Below, in pieces: positions 6,311 through 13,875 of a stretch of DNA of 23,802 nucleotides. Source of the DNA: an uncultured Lachnospiraceae bacterium. GTDB lineage: Bacteria > Bacillota > Clostridia > Lachnospirales > Lachnospiraceae. The notes below the pieces were generated by a model. The model did no database searches, had not been told where the DNA came from, and worked only from the letters and a program-made list of their open reading frames with translations. The position numbers were made by a program, and so were the translations under genes. Every line of letters starts with the position of its first letter. Position 1 is the first letter of the stretch. The DNA lies in the NCBI GenBank assembly GCA_902803625.1, contig CADCQV010000175.1, forward strand, positions 1 to 23,802. Reading direction: 5' to 3'.

Positions 6311-7588
6311 ATGATAGATTACAATACCAGACTATTATATACGATGAAGTATTTCGGAGCGCTCACCATGCGCTACAGGTTCCGTATGAAGGAGGCTGTG
6401 GACGGTGATGTGCTAAATTCTGCCGTGCAGAAGACCATGAAGCGCTATCCATATCTTGCAAAAAAGATAGCTGTCAAAGACGGTACCTATGTTCTGGAAG
6501 AAAACCCCTTAAAAGTGCCGGTATTTGAGACGGTTTCACCGATGCCCGCCTTCGGGTCGGAAGAACTGAACGGACATTTGATATGCGGAGATTATAAGGG
6601 AAATGATATCTGTCTTGCCATAGCCCATAATCTTGGCGGGGGAAGGGGCTTATTTAACTGGTGCTTTTCCGTACTCTATCAGTACGTATGGGATAAATAC
6701 GGAGTGGACCCGAAGTGGGAGGGAGTCAGAAGACCGGATCTCCCCCCGGAGCCGGGGGAGGAGCTTTTACAGCCCCTGGAAAAGCTTCCTGAGATCCCTA
6801 AGGTATGGAAGGGCTTTCCGGATGAAGTAAAGCCATATCAGATGAGCCGCCTCGGGGAAGAACTGAATAAAGATGAAAAAGGGAAAAAAGCTGGATATTA
6901 CTTCAGTGTATTTACCCTTGATGAAGACAGGGTAATGAAGAGGATACGGGAACTTAATGCGTCTCCCTCTGTGTGGTTTGCACTTGTTTACTACCGTGCT
7001 CTTATACGCTGCCTTCCGGAGGTGCCGGAATATACGGATATGGGAATCACCTGTGATGTAAGTCCGGAGTACGGGTTTTCGGAAAGCATGTCACTTATAA
7101 CAAAGTTCCTTCACTTCGTGATATCCAAGGATGATGCAGGGCAGGACAACGCTGCCCTTTGCCGGAAAGGAAGGGAAATGCTGAAATTGCAGCGGGATCC
7201 CGGGGCAACAAACGAGCTCTTAAAGAAGGAAAGAGATACCCTTATTGAAATGGAGAAGCTGTCCGGTATTGATGAAAAAGCAGAGTACTATCTGAAGCAC
7301 TCGCTCATCGCGGATATGACTCCGTCAGCTCTTGTAAGCTATGTTGGGAGATACGATATTCCGGGGATCGAAGAGTATGTTGAAGAGTATACCGTTGCCG
7401 GTGTCAACAATACGAACGGACTTGTGATCACCGCCCCAAAGGGTAGATTTATGGCGGAGATCGCCCATAAGTATGAGGATGCGGATCTTGTTTCCGCTTT
7501 CAAAGAAGAGCTGTTATCCGAGGGCATCACCCCGTTAAAGACAGAAGTAAACATTGAGCAGAACAATTTAGGGATCATATTGCCTTAA
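6311..7588 (+). CDS. Condensation/alcohol-acetyltransferase-like protein with altered HxxxDG motif
   Basis: 425 residues with the layout of the CoA-dependent acyltransferase superfamily (condensation domains, PapA, alcohol acetyltransferases): an opening that pairs a substrate-like N-terminus with a VLNSAVQKTMKRYPYL helix near residues 33-50, the catalytic-motif region at 106-113, and a second-lobe SYVG segment near residue 342. These enzymes transfer an acyl group to an alcohol or amine, with the motif histidine as base. Here the motif reads HNLGGGRG: the histidine (H106) remains but the usual aspartate is glycine. The protein may be a non-catalytic partner or act by a variant mechanism. It ends 18 bp before a second member of the family. 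The start is supported by GGAAGAAAG at 6300-6308. No signal peptide or membrane segment. Substrate unknown. Confidence 0.6.
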   Translation: MIDYNTRLLYTMKYFGALTMRYRFRMKEAVDGDVLNSAVQKTMKRYPYLAKKIAVKDGTYVLEENPLKVPVFETVSPMPAFGSEELNGHLICGDYKGNDICLAIAHNLGGGRGLFNWCFSVLYQYVWDKYGVDPKWEGVRRPDLPPEPGEELLQPLEKLPEIPKVWKGFPDEVKPYQMSRLGEELNKDEKGKKAGYYFSVFTLDEDRVMKRIRELNASPSVWFALVYYRALIRCLPEVPEYTDMGITCDVSPEYGFSESMSLITKFLHFVISKDDAGQDNAALCRKGREMLKLQRDPGATNELLKKERDTLIEMEKLSGIDEKAEYYLKHSLIADMTPSALVSYVGRYDIPGIEEYVEEYTVAGVNNTNGLVITAPKGRFMAEIAHKYEDADLVSAFKEELLSEGITPLKTEVNIEQNNLGIILP

Positions 7589-7606
7589 AGGAGCTAAATA
7601 TAATCC

Positions 7607-8974
7607 ATGAAAAAAAGACTGTTTTCAGGTTCATTACTCGGGCTAAAGCGATCGGTCCTGCACAGGGCTGATACAAATCCTTTCATACGTATCTTTCTGG
7701 AAGAACCGGTGGACAGGGAGAGGTTAAAAAAGGCACTGCTCCTTTCACTTTCAGACTGCCCGTATATGAGGTATACGGTTACTGAGGATGAGGGGATCTT
7801 TCTATCCTTAAGTGAAAATGATTCGCCCCTTCCGCTTTTAAGAGAGGAACCTTACGAGATAAATACCGCAGAGAATAACGGTCATTCCGCAGCAGTCTGC
7901 TGTAAGGATAATTTTATCGGGGTCTATGTGACACACTCACTTACCGACGGCGCAGGGATATTCACTTTTACGAGAACCCTTTTAGACCGGTATTTCGGGG
8001 AGAAAGAGGGGATATTTAAGGGGGCCGGAGAAGCGGACTATGACAGGGATCCTCTGGAGACACAAAGGAGTGTCTCCGAGAAATATAAGGGCGCTTTTGA
8101 TCCCGGGAAGAATATCCTTACCCTTCCCGATAAAGAAACCCGTGGGATCAGTGATACTTCTCTTTTCCGGGCTTCGTATACGGCATTTAAGACCCTGTGC
8201 AAGGATCTTGATGCCTCTGTACAGACTGTGCTGACCCTTCTCTGCCTTAAGGCGCTTTCCATACTGTATCCGGATGATGACAGGACAGTTTCCGCAAGGA
8301 TCCCTGTTAATGCGAGAAAGCTTTTTAATATTCCAAACAGCTTCCAGAACGCAAGCCTTGCCAATATGAGGGTATTCATTGGCAGTAAGGAACTGAAGAG
8401 TGCAGATGACAGTGAGCTCTTAAGGCTTATCGGGGAGCAGTGTATGGCACAGAATACGCAGGATGAAGTATCTTTTCAGTATAATGAATGGAGGAAGGTA
8501 CTTTTTGCCGGGAGCCGGGAGGAACGTATGAAGAGGATAGTCCCTCTTGCCGGACAGGATACGATTATGATAAGCCATCTGGGAAAGGGCCTGGCGGGAG
8601 ACACATATGCAGGACGGATAAAGGCACCGATGGCGGCAGCACTTCTTTTCCCTCTTATGGTGTACAGTATGGTGGTGGGAGACAGGATCTTTTTCTTTAT
8701 TCATGAGGCCGGGAGCCTGTCCGAAAACCAATTCACCCAATCTGCACGCCCCCACTTTGCGGGTGAATCCGACACGAATTTGGGTCACGTAGCTCGCTAC
8801 GCTCCCCAAATCCGGTCGGTTCCCCCACAAACCGGTGACGCACATCTTGGGCAAAGCGTTTTCGGACAGTCTCCCGGAGGAAACAGGGAATTTGGAAGCA
8901 CCTTAAAAACAGTGTTGGAGAGGAGGGGGATCGACATTGCGGAATTCGATCCTGCGACAGGTAAAGCAGTATAA
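7607..8974 (+). CDS. Condensation/alcohol-acetyltransferase-like protein with intact HxxxDG, interrupted by a palindromic element
   Basis: 455-residue member of the same acyltransferase superfamily as the preceding gene. The catalytic motif HSLTDG is intact (H110, D114, G115). The ISHLGKG segment (near residue 324) corresponds to the conserved SN/SHxG motif of the C-terminal lobe. About 56 residues near the C-terminus (nt 8709-8877) are encoded by an inserted palindromic element. They read as low-similarity, Gln/Pro/His-rich peptide, and the normal tail (STLKTVLERRGIDIAEFD) resumes after it, so the insertion kept the frame. Whether the protein still folds is unknown. It is followed with a 38-bp overlap by the first ABC half-transporter, which suggests that its product or a related lipid is exported. 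Ribosome site AAGGAG lies at 7588-7593. Confidence 0.62.
   Translation: MKKRLFSGSLLGLKRSVLHRADTNPFIRIFLEEPVDRERLKKALLLSLSDCPYMRYTVTEDEGIFLSLSENDSPLPLLREEPYEINTAENNGHSAAVCCKDNFIGVYVTHSLTDGAGIFTFTRTLLDRYFGEKEGIFKGAGEADYDRDPLETQRSVSEKYKGAFDPGKNILTLPDKETRGISDTSLFRASYTAFKTLCKDLDASVQTVLTLLCLKALSILYPDDDRTVSARIPVNARKLFNIPNSFQNASLANMRVFIGSKELKSADDSELLRLIGEQCMAQNTQDEVSFQYNEWRKVLFAGSREERMKRIVPLAGQDTIMISHLGKGLAGDTYAGRIKAPMAAALLFPLMVYSMVVGDRIFFFIHEAGSLSENQFTQSARPHFAGESDTNLGHVARYAPQIRSVPPQTGDAHLGQSVFGQSPGGNREFGSTLKTVLERRGIDIAEFDPATGKAV
8709..8877. mobile_element. Palindromic element (MITE/RPE-like) inserted in frame in a coding sequence
   Basis: The ends are 20-bp inverted repeats matching at 19 of 20 positions: CCGGGAGCCTGTCCGAAAAC at 8709-8728 and its complement at 8858-8877 (one A/C difference). 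Inside, a second stem ATTTGGG...CCCAAAT around GTAGC-TC-GCTAC marks the centre, and the arms between are also partly complementary. The whole about 169-bp unit could fold as one long hairpin. It has no transposase. It lies inside the acyltransferase gene, keeps the frame and adds no stop. This resembles the Rickettsia palindromic elements known to insert in genes. Exact borders and any target duplication cannot be fixed from a single copy. Confidence 0.7.
8921..8939 (+). promoter_or_regulatory. Ribosome site supporting a TTG start at 8937
   Basis: AGGAGG at 8921-8926 followed by ten bases and TTG at 8937. The next in-frame ATG (9003) would remove a conserved stretch before the first membrane helix and has no comparable ribosome site. 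Confidence 0.65.
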
Positions 8975-10664
8975 AAGTGTGTTTCTGCTTGCACCGGTAT
9001 TTATGATAATAAGCGGCCTGATGGAAACCATGATCCCGCTTATGACAACCCGTATCGTGGACTATGGCATTGAGAAGAGTGATATGGGTGAGGTACTCCG
9101 CTGGGGCGGCTATATGCTGGTATTTGCGCTGTCTGCCCTTATCACGGCTCTTATAGGCTATGTCCTTTCAGCCAAAGCGTCGAGCGGACTTGCTGCCAAT
9201 CTGAGGGAGGGCTTTTTTAGGAAGGTTCAGAGCTTTTCCTTCTCAAATCTCGATAAATACGGGGTGTCGGGTCTCGTCGTCCGACAGACCACGGATATCA
9301 GTAATATACAGACAGCAGCACAGACTGTTCTAACCCAGTTTTTTAAGACTCCCGTAGCGGTGGTCTATTCTCTTATCCTCACCGTACAGCTGAATAGGAG
9401 GCTGAGCCTTGTACTTATAGCGGGCGTTCTTATAATCGGGATCTTTCTATCCGTAATTATCATAAATAGCATTGTCATGTACCGGGAGGTTTATGAGGAA
9501 TATGACGCACTAAATGAGCATATCCAGGAAAACGTAACCGGTATAAGGGTGGTCAAGTCCTTTGCGATGGAAAAAGCCGGGTCCGAAAGCTTTGATTCGA
9601 AGGCAGCTGCTGTAAAAAAAGGATTTATAAGGGTTGAGAGACTTCTTGCCTTTAATAATCCCATAATGATGCTGTCCCTTGAATTCTGTTTTATCGGGAT
9701 CGCCTGGATAGGGGCGAAGTATATAAGTGTCGGTGAAATGTCCGTAGGCGATCTGACAGGCTTCATAACCTATGCCTTTCAGATAATGACCTATATGGCA
9801 ATGCTGGTCCTTTCTTTTGTACAGCTGTCCTCGAGCTTTGCCTCCGTAAAAAGAGTTAAGGAGGTCTTTTCCGAAGAGCCCTCCGTCATCTTCCCCGGGG
9901 GTGAGTCTCCTGAAATGGAGGATGGGTCGGTTATGTTTTCAAAGGTTTCCTTCCGTTACGGTGAAGGAAACGGAGAGAACGTACTGGAGGACATATCTTT
10001 AAGTATTAAGAGCGGTGAAATGATAGGGATAGTGGGCGCCACCGGTTCGTCAAAGACCTCACTGGTAAACCTTATATCAAGGCTCTATGACGCAAAAGAA
10101 GGACAGATCAAGGTGGGAAAAAGAGATGTAAGGGAATATGATGAAGATACCCTTACAAAGAATATTGCCGTAGTCCTTCAGAAAAACCTTCTTTTTTCCG
10201 GAACCATTACGGAAAACTTAAGGTGGGGAAAGAGCGACGCAACCATAAAGGAATGTGAGGAAGCCTGCCGCTTTGCCTTAGCGGAGGGCTTTATAAAGGA
10301 AAAGGAAGGCGGATTGGACTATTATATCGCTCAGGGGGGAGCAAATCTTTCCGGTGGACAGAGGCAGCGTCTCTGCCTCGCCCGGGCTCTTATTAAAAAG
10401 CCGAAGATACTTATACTTGATGATGCTCTTTCAGCCCTTGATACCACTACGGAAGCAAGGATACGTCTCTCCCTTAAGGAAGATCTGCCGGATATGACAA
10501 AGCTTATCATCACCCAGAGAGTGGGCTCTGTCAGGGAAGCAGACCGGATCCTTGTTTTAAGTAAGGGAAGGGTCTGTGGCTTTGATACACACGAAAATCT
10601 GATAAGGGACTGTGAGGTCTACCGGGAGCTCTGCATAGCCGCAGAAGGAAAGGAGGCGTCATGA
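8937..10664 (+). CDS. Heterodimeric ABC exporter, subunit with the degenerate ATP site
   Basis: 575 residues: an exporter-type membrane domain (six helices, about 15-300) fused to an ATPase domain. Walker A is GATGSSKT (367-374). The signature LSGGQ (471-475) is intact. Walker B ILILDD ends in D496 where the catalytic glutamate should be. The switch histidine is replaced by glutamine (ITQR, Q527). This pattern is typical of the subunit that carries the non-hydrolytic site in heterodimeric exporters such as BmrCD, LmrCD or TM287/288. The partner follows with an ATGA overlap. It is translated from TTG with a strong AGGAGG, and the gene overlaps the acyltransferase by 38 bp, so the three are likely translationally coupled. 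The substrate may be a drug, peptide or lipid; context suggests the product of neighbouring genes. Confidence 0.88.
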   Translation: MRNSILRQVKQYKSVFLLAPVFMIISGLMETMIPLMTTRIVDYGIEKSDMGEVLRWGGYMLVFALSALITALIGYVLSAKASSGLAANLREGFFRKVQSFSFSNLDKYGVSGLVVRQTTDISNIQTAAQTVLTQFFKTPVAVVYSLILTVQLNRRLSLVLIAGVLIIGIFLSVIIINSIVMYREVYEEYDALNEHIQENVTGIRVVKSFAMEKAGSESFDSKAAAVKKGFIRVERLLAFNNPIMMLSLEFCFIGIAWIGAKYISVGEMSVGDLTGFITYAFQIMTYMAMLVLSFVQLSSSFASVKRVKEVFSEEPSVIFPGGESPEMEDGSVMFSKVSFRYGEGNGENVLEDISLSIKSGEMIGIVGATGSSKTSLVNLISRLYDAKEGQIKVGKRDVREYDEDTLTKNIAVVLQKNLLFSGTITENLRWGKSDATIKECEEACRFALAEGFIKEKEGGLDYYIAQGGANLSGGQRQRLCLARALIKKPKILILDDALSALDTTTEARIRLSLKEDLPDMTKLIITQRVGSVREADRILVLSKGRVCGFDTHENLIRDCEVYRELCIAAEGKEAS

Positions 10665-12409
10665 AAGACAGTTTGATACGTCTCCTTAAATACATCACTA
10701 AGAGATACAGCTTCTTTTTCGGTGTAACGGTCATATGCGTTGTGGTATCCGCCCTGACCTCAGTAGCTGCATACGCCTATCTTTCCCTGCTCGTGGACAG
10801 GTACATCACTCCCCTGATAGGCATGGAGGATAAGGCTTCGGGCTTTGCGGCTCTTCTTAAGGCGCTGACAGTCCTTATCTTTATATTTCTGTCCGGTGTT
10901 CTTTCGCAGTTTATCCAGGCAAGGTCAGTCGCCCGGATGACACACGGCACAATGTATGACCTCAGAAAAGATATATTTGATAAAATGGAGCGTTTCCCTG
11001 CGAAGTACTTTGATACCCATTCAAAAGGTGAGATAATGTCCGTATATACCAATGATACGGATGCCATACGACAGATGATAAGTCAGGGGATACCGAATAT
11101 CATTTCCGCGATCATCACGGTTTTAGCTATCCTCGCTGCGCTTCTGTACCTCAATATCCCCTTAGCGCTCCTTTCAGTCCTGATGGTCGGACTTGTTATG
11201 GGGGTCAGCATGAAGATCGTAGGCTCGGCAAGGAGCTCATACTCCGAGCAGCAGGAGAATCTGGCTGTTCTTAATGGATATGTGGAAGAGATATTCAGCG
11301 GACAGAAGGTTGTAAAGGTATTTCACCGGGAGGAAAAGTGCTTAAAAGAATTCAGGGAAAAAAATGAGGCTTTAAGGAAAAGCGCTTATCAGGCTTCGAA
11401 ATACACAGGTATAGTCTCCGCTGTAAATATGCAGGCCGGAAATATAGTTTTTTACTTCCTTTTTGCGGTACTCTGCAGTATCTTTGTGATAAACGGCTGG
11501 GGAAATATGACCATAGGAAAGACCATAGCCTTCCTCTCTCTTTCAAAGACCATGAATGTGCCTGTGGTTCTTGCATCAGGGCAGATTTATTCCTGTGTAA
11601 CTGCTCTTGCAGGGGCAAAGCGTATCTTCGGGATGATAGATACAGAATGTGAAGAGGACAGCGGCAAAAAGACCATTCTTCCAAAGGACATAAGGGGAAG
11701 GGTGGAGCTTCAAAATGTGAACTTTTCCTATGTGCCGGGGACACAGATCCTCTATGACATTAATATCACGGCGGAGAGCGGGCAGAAGATAGCCATAGTG
11801 GGTTCGACAGGCTCCGGAAAGACTACCATCACAAATCTCCTGAACCGCTTTTACGATCTGGACAGCGGCAGGATTCTTTTAGACGGAACGGATATAAGGG
11901 AATACCGGAAGGAGGACTTAAGGCGCCTTATAGGTATCGTTTTGCAGGACACACACCTTTTTACCGGCACTATCCTTGACAATATCCGCTACGGTAATCC
12001 GCTCCTTACGGATAAGGAATGTATGGAGGCCGCAGAAAAGGCCAGGGCAGACGATTTTATAAGCCGTCTGCCGGACGGGTATGATACAGTTCTATGCCGG
12101 GATGCGGAGAATCTGGCGGAAGGACAGAGACAGCTATTAAATATAGCAAGAGCGGTTGCCGCCAACGCTCCGATACTTATCCTTGACGAAGCCACGAGCT
12201 CCGTGGATCCGGGAACGGAGAAGCTCATACAGGAGGGAATGGATAATCTCATGAAGGGCAGGACTTCCTTTGTGATAGCACACCGCCTTTCCACCATAAA
12301 GAACAGCGACCTTATCATTGTACTTGACCACGGAAGGATACTGGAATGCGGAAGCCACGAAGAGCTTTTGTCAAGGAAGGGCGCATACTACAGCCTATAC
12401 AGTATTTAA
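10661..12409 (+). CDS. Heterodimeric ABC exporter, subunit with the catalytic ATP site
   Basis: 582 residues: six-helix exporter domain (about 17-305) then an ATPase domain. Walker A GSTGSGKTT (381-389), Walker B ILDE with D509 and catalytic E510, and switch H541 (IAHRLS) are all canonical. The signature is LAEGQ (485-489) instead of LSGGQ. This complements the preceding subunit: its good Walker motifs pair with the partner's good LSGGQ to make the active site, and its weak signature pairs with the partner's D496/Q527 to make the degenerate site. The ATG overlaps the TGA of the upstream gene by four bases and is preceded by GGAGG, so the two are made in balance. The transcript may continue beyond the repeat-filled gap that follows. 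Confidence 0.9.
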   Translation: MKDSLIRLLKYITKRYSFFFGVTVICVVVSALTSVAAYAYLSLLVDRYITPLIGMEDKASGFAALLKALTVLIFIFLSGVLSQFIQARSVARMTHGTMYDLRKDIFDKMERFPAKYFDTHSKGEIMSVYTNDTDAIRQMISQGIPNIISAIITVLAILAALLYLNIPLALLSVLMVGLVMGVSMKIVGSARSSYSEQQENLAVLNGYVEEIFSGQKVVKVFHREEKCLKEFREKNEALRKSAYQASKYTGIVSAVNMQAGNIVFYFLFAVLCSIFVINGWGNMTIGKTIAFLSLSKTMNVPVVLASGQIYSCVTALAGAKRIFGMIDTECEEDSGKKTILPKDIRGRVELQNVNFSYVPGTQILYDINITAESGQKIAIVGSTGSGKTTITNLLNRFYDLDSGRILLDGTDIREYRKEDLRRLIGIVLQDTHLFTGTILDNIRYGNPLLTDKECMEAAEKARADDFISRLPDGYDTVLCRDAENLAEGQRQLLNIARAVAANAPILILDEATSSVDPGTEKLIQEGMDNLMKGRTSFVIAHRLSTIKNSDLIIVLDHGRILECGSHEELLSRKGAYYSLYSI

Positions 12410-12583
12410 TCATCCTGAGCGCAAAGCCTTGTGAACCTGAGCGCAAAACCATGTCATCCTGAGCGCAAGCGAAGGATCTTTCCAAACGTTTTAAAAGATT
12501 CTTCGCTTCGCTCAGAATGACATTGACTACATCCGCTTCGCTCAGAATGACATTTTAGACCCTCAGAAAAAGGAGAATAATTA
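12410..12583. repeat. Cluster of dispersed TCATCCTGAGCG / CGCTCAGAATGACA repeats
   Basis: This 174-bp gap is almost entirely repeat. TCATCCTGAGCGCAA occurs at 12410-12424 and again from 12454, with a related CCTGAGCGCAAAA near 12436. The arm at 12452-12480 (TGTCATCCTGAGCGCAAGCG...) is complementary to 12495-12522 (...GCTTCGCTCAGAATGACA), giving a long imperfect hairpin with a 14-bp loop. A further CGCTTCGCTCAGAATGACATTT half lies at 12534-12555. Such repeats are common between genes in Clostridia. The hairpin has no U-tract and could act in mRNA stability or as a partial terminator. Only the AAGGAG at 12570-12575 is a clear gene signal. Confidence 0.75.
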
Positions 12584-13774
12584 ATGGACGGAGTAAGATT
12601 AAAGGAAGCAGGGGAAAAGGAGCTTATAATAAGCTTTGAAGGCAGGATAAGCAGGGATAACGCAAAGGACACGGAAGAAGCGCTTATAAAGCTCCGGCAG
12701 GAGAACAGGCAGGAGCAGCTCATATTTGATTTTAATGAGCTTAAATATATTTCCAGTGCAGGCCTTCGCGTACTCTTAAATATGGCAAAGGGTGAAAAGA
12801 ATAAGATCCGGATAGAAAATGTATCCGTTGAGGTCTACGATATCCTAGGAGATGTCGGATTCCTCCGGCTTTTTGATGTTCATAAGGCATTAAAGCAGTT
12901 TACGATGGAGGGCTTTGAATTAATCGGCCAGGGTGCAAACGGCACGGTTTACCGGGTAGACCGGGAAAATGTGATAAAGGTATTTAATGCTTCCACACCT
13001 CTTAGTGACATCGAAAGGGAAAGGGATCTTGCACAGCAGGCGCTTCTTTCCGGTATCCAGACTGCCATTTCGTATACGGTCGTAAAGGTCGATGACTGCT
13101 ACGGGATCCTGTTCGAGCTTATTGATGCGGTGCCGCTTTCCATAACCCTGAAACAAAAGCCGGACGAATATGATCATTATACGGAGCTCTACATAGAGCT
13201 TTATAAGAAGATCCACGAAACAAAGGGAGATCCGGAGTATTTTCCGTATATAAAGGACTTGTACCACAGCTGGATAGACAGCTGCAGTGAGTACTACACA
13301 GAGGATGAGATAAAAAAGCTCCACGGCCTTGTGGCCTCTGTTCCGGACAGGGATACCCTGATACACGGGGATTATCATCCGAATAATGTCATGGTAAAAG
13401 ACGGGGAGCTCATGCTTATCGATATGGGAGACTTGAGCATCGGGCATCCGATCTTTGATTTCCTTGCAACGGCAGCCACGCAGGTGAATCTGGTGAAGCT
13501 TAGCCCGGAGTATGCGGAGGGACATACGAAGATGCCGGCACAGCTTATTAAGAAAACCTGGCGGAGGCTCATCGACAGCTATTTTGCGGACACTCCAAAG
13601 GAAGAGAGGGACAGGATAGAGGAACAGATATGCATCTTTTCAAAGCTTAAGGTGGCACTTGCCCCGGTATTCGGGAGGGGTGCGGATCCCGCCATCATAA
13701 AGGCCAGCATTGATGACGCAAAGGCTAATTTCCTGCCGCTTATTGATTCACTTACAGGATCCGTAAACTGGTGA
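12584..13774 (+). CDS. STAS domain fused to an aminoglycoside-phosphotransferase-like kinase domain
   Basis: 396 residues with two domains. Residues 1-100 are a STAS domain like anti-sigma-factor antagonists (SpoIIAA/RsbV); the loop YISSAGLRVLL holds S57 and S58, the usual phosphorylation position. Residues 108-396 are an APH/choline-kinase fold: a glycine loop GQGANGTVY (115-123), a lysine in VIKVF, the catalytic loop HGDYHPNN (H261, D263, N268), and the metal site D280-M-G-D283. The kinase half resembles the paralogous family TIGR02172. It is probably not an antibiotic-resistance enzyme, given the STAS fusion and context. The fusion suggests a switch in which the kinase part acts on the STAS domain or on a small molecule. 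Two SpoIIE-type phosphatases downstream could be its counterparts. The start follows AAGGAG with an 8-base gap; the stop overlaps the next open frame. Confidence 0.75.
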   Translation: MDGVRLKEAGEKELIISFEGRISRDNAKDTEEALIKLRQENRQEQLIFDFNELKYISSAGLRVLLNMAKGEKNKIRIENVSVEVYDILGDVGFLRLFDVHKALKQFTMEGFELIGQGANGTVYRVDRENVIKVFNASTPLSDIERERDLAQQALLSGIQTAISYTVVKVDDCYGILFELIDAVPLSITLKQKPDEYDHYTELYIELYKKIHETKGDPEYFPYIKDLYHSWIDSCSEYYTEDEIKKLHGLVASVPDRDTLIHGDYHPNNVMVKDGELMLIDMGDLSIGHPIFDFLATAATQVNLVKLSPEYAEGHTKMPAQLIKKTWRRLIDSYFADTPKEERDRIEEQICIFSKLKVALAPVFGRGADPAIIKASIDDAKANFLPLIDSLTGSVNW

Positions 13775-13789
13775 ACTGTAGCCCCCGGC

Positions 13790-13846
13790 GCAGGAGGGGC
13801 TCTGAGAAGATATGGTCCGGAGCAGGAAGGGCTCAGAAAAGATACG
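13790..13846. repeat. Two imperfect 25-bp direct repeats before the first ATP-grasp gene
   Basis: GCAGGAGGGGCTCTGAGAAG... at 13790-13814 and GCAGGAAGGGCTCAGAAAAG... at 13822-13846 match at 21 of 25 positions with a 32-bp period. They lie in the stretch that an upstream GTG start would force to be coding, which argues that it is really intergenic repeat. Confidence 0.5.
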
Positions 13847-13875
13847 TAAAAGGAAAGGAACTGAAGTATAGTAAG

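Noticed and set aside
8420..8854. Minus-strand open frame covering the palindromic element
   Set aside because: The palindromic element is open on both strands because it is self-complementary; there is no independent start or family match.
12584..13774. Aminoglycoside resistance gene
   Set aside because: The APH-like fold is shared by many small-molecule and protein kinases. The STAS fusion and the lack of other resistance features argue for signalling.
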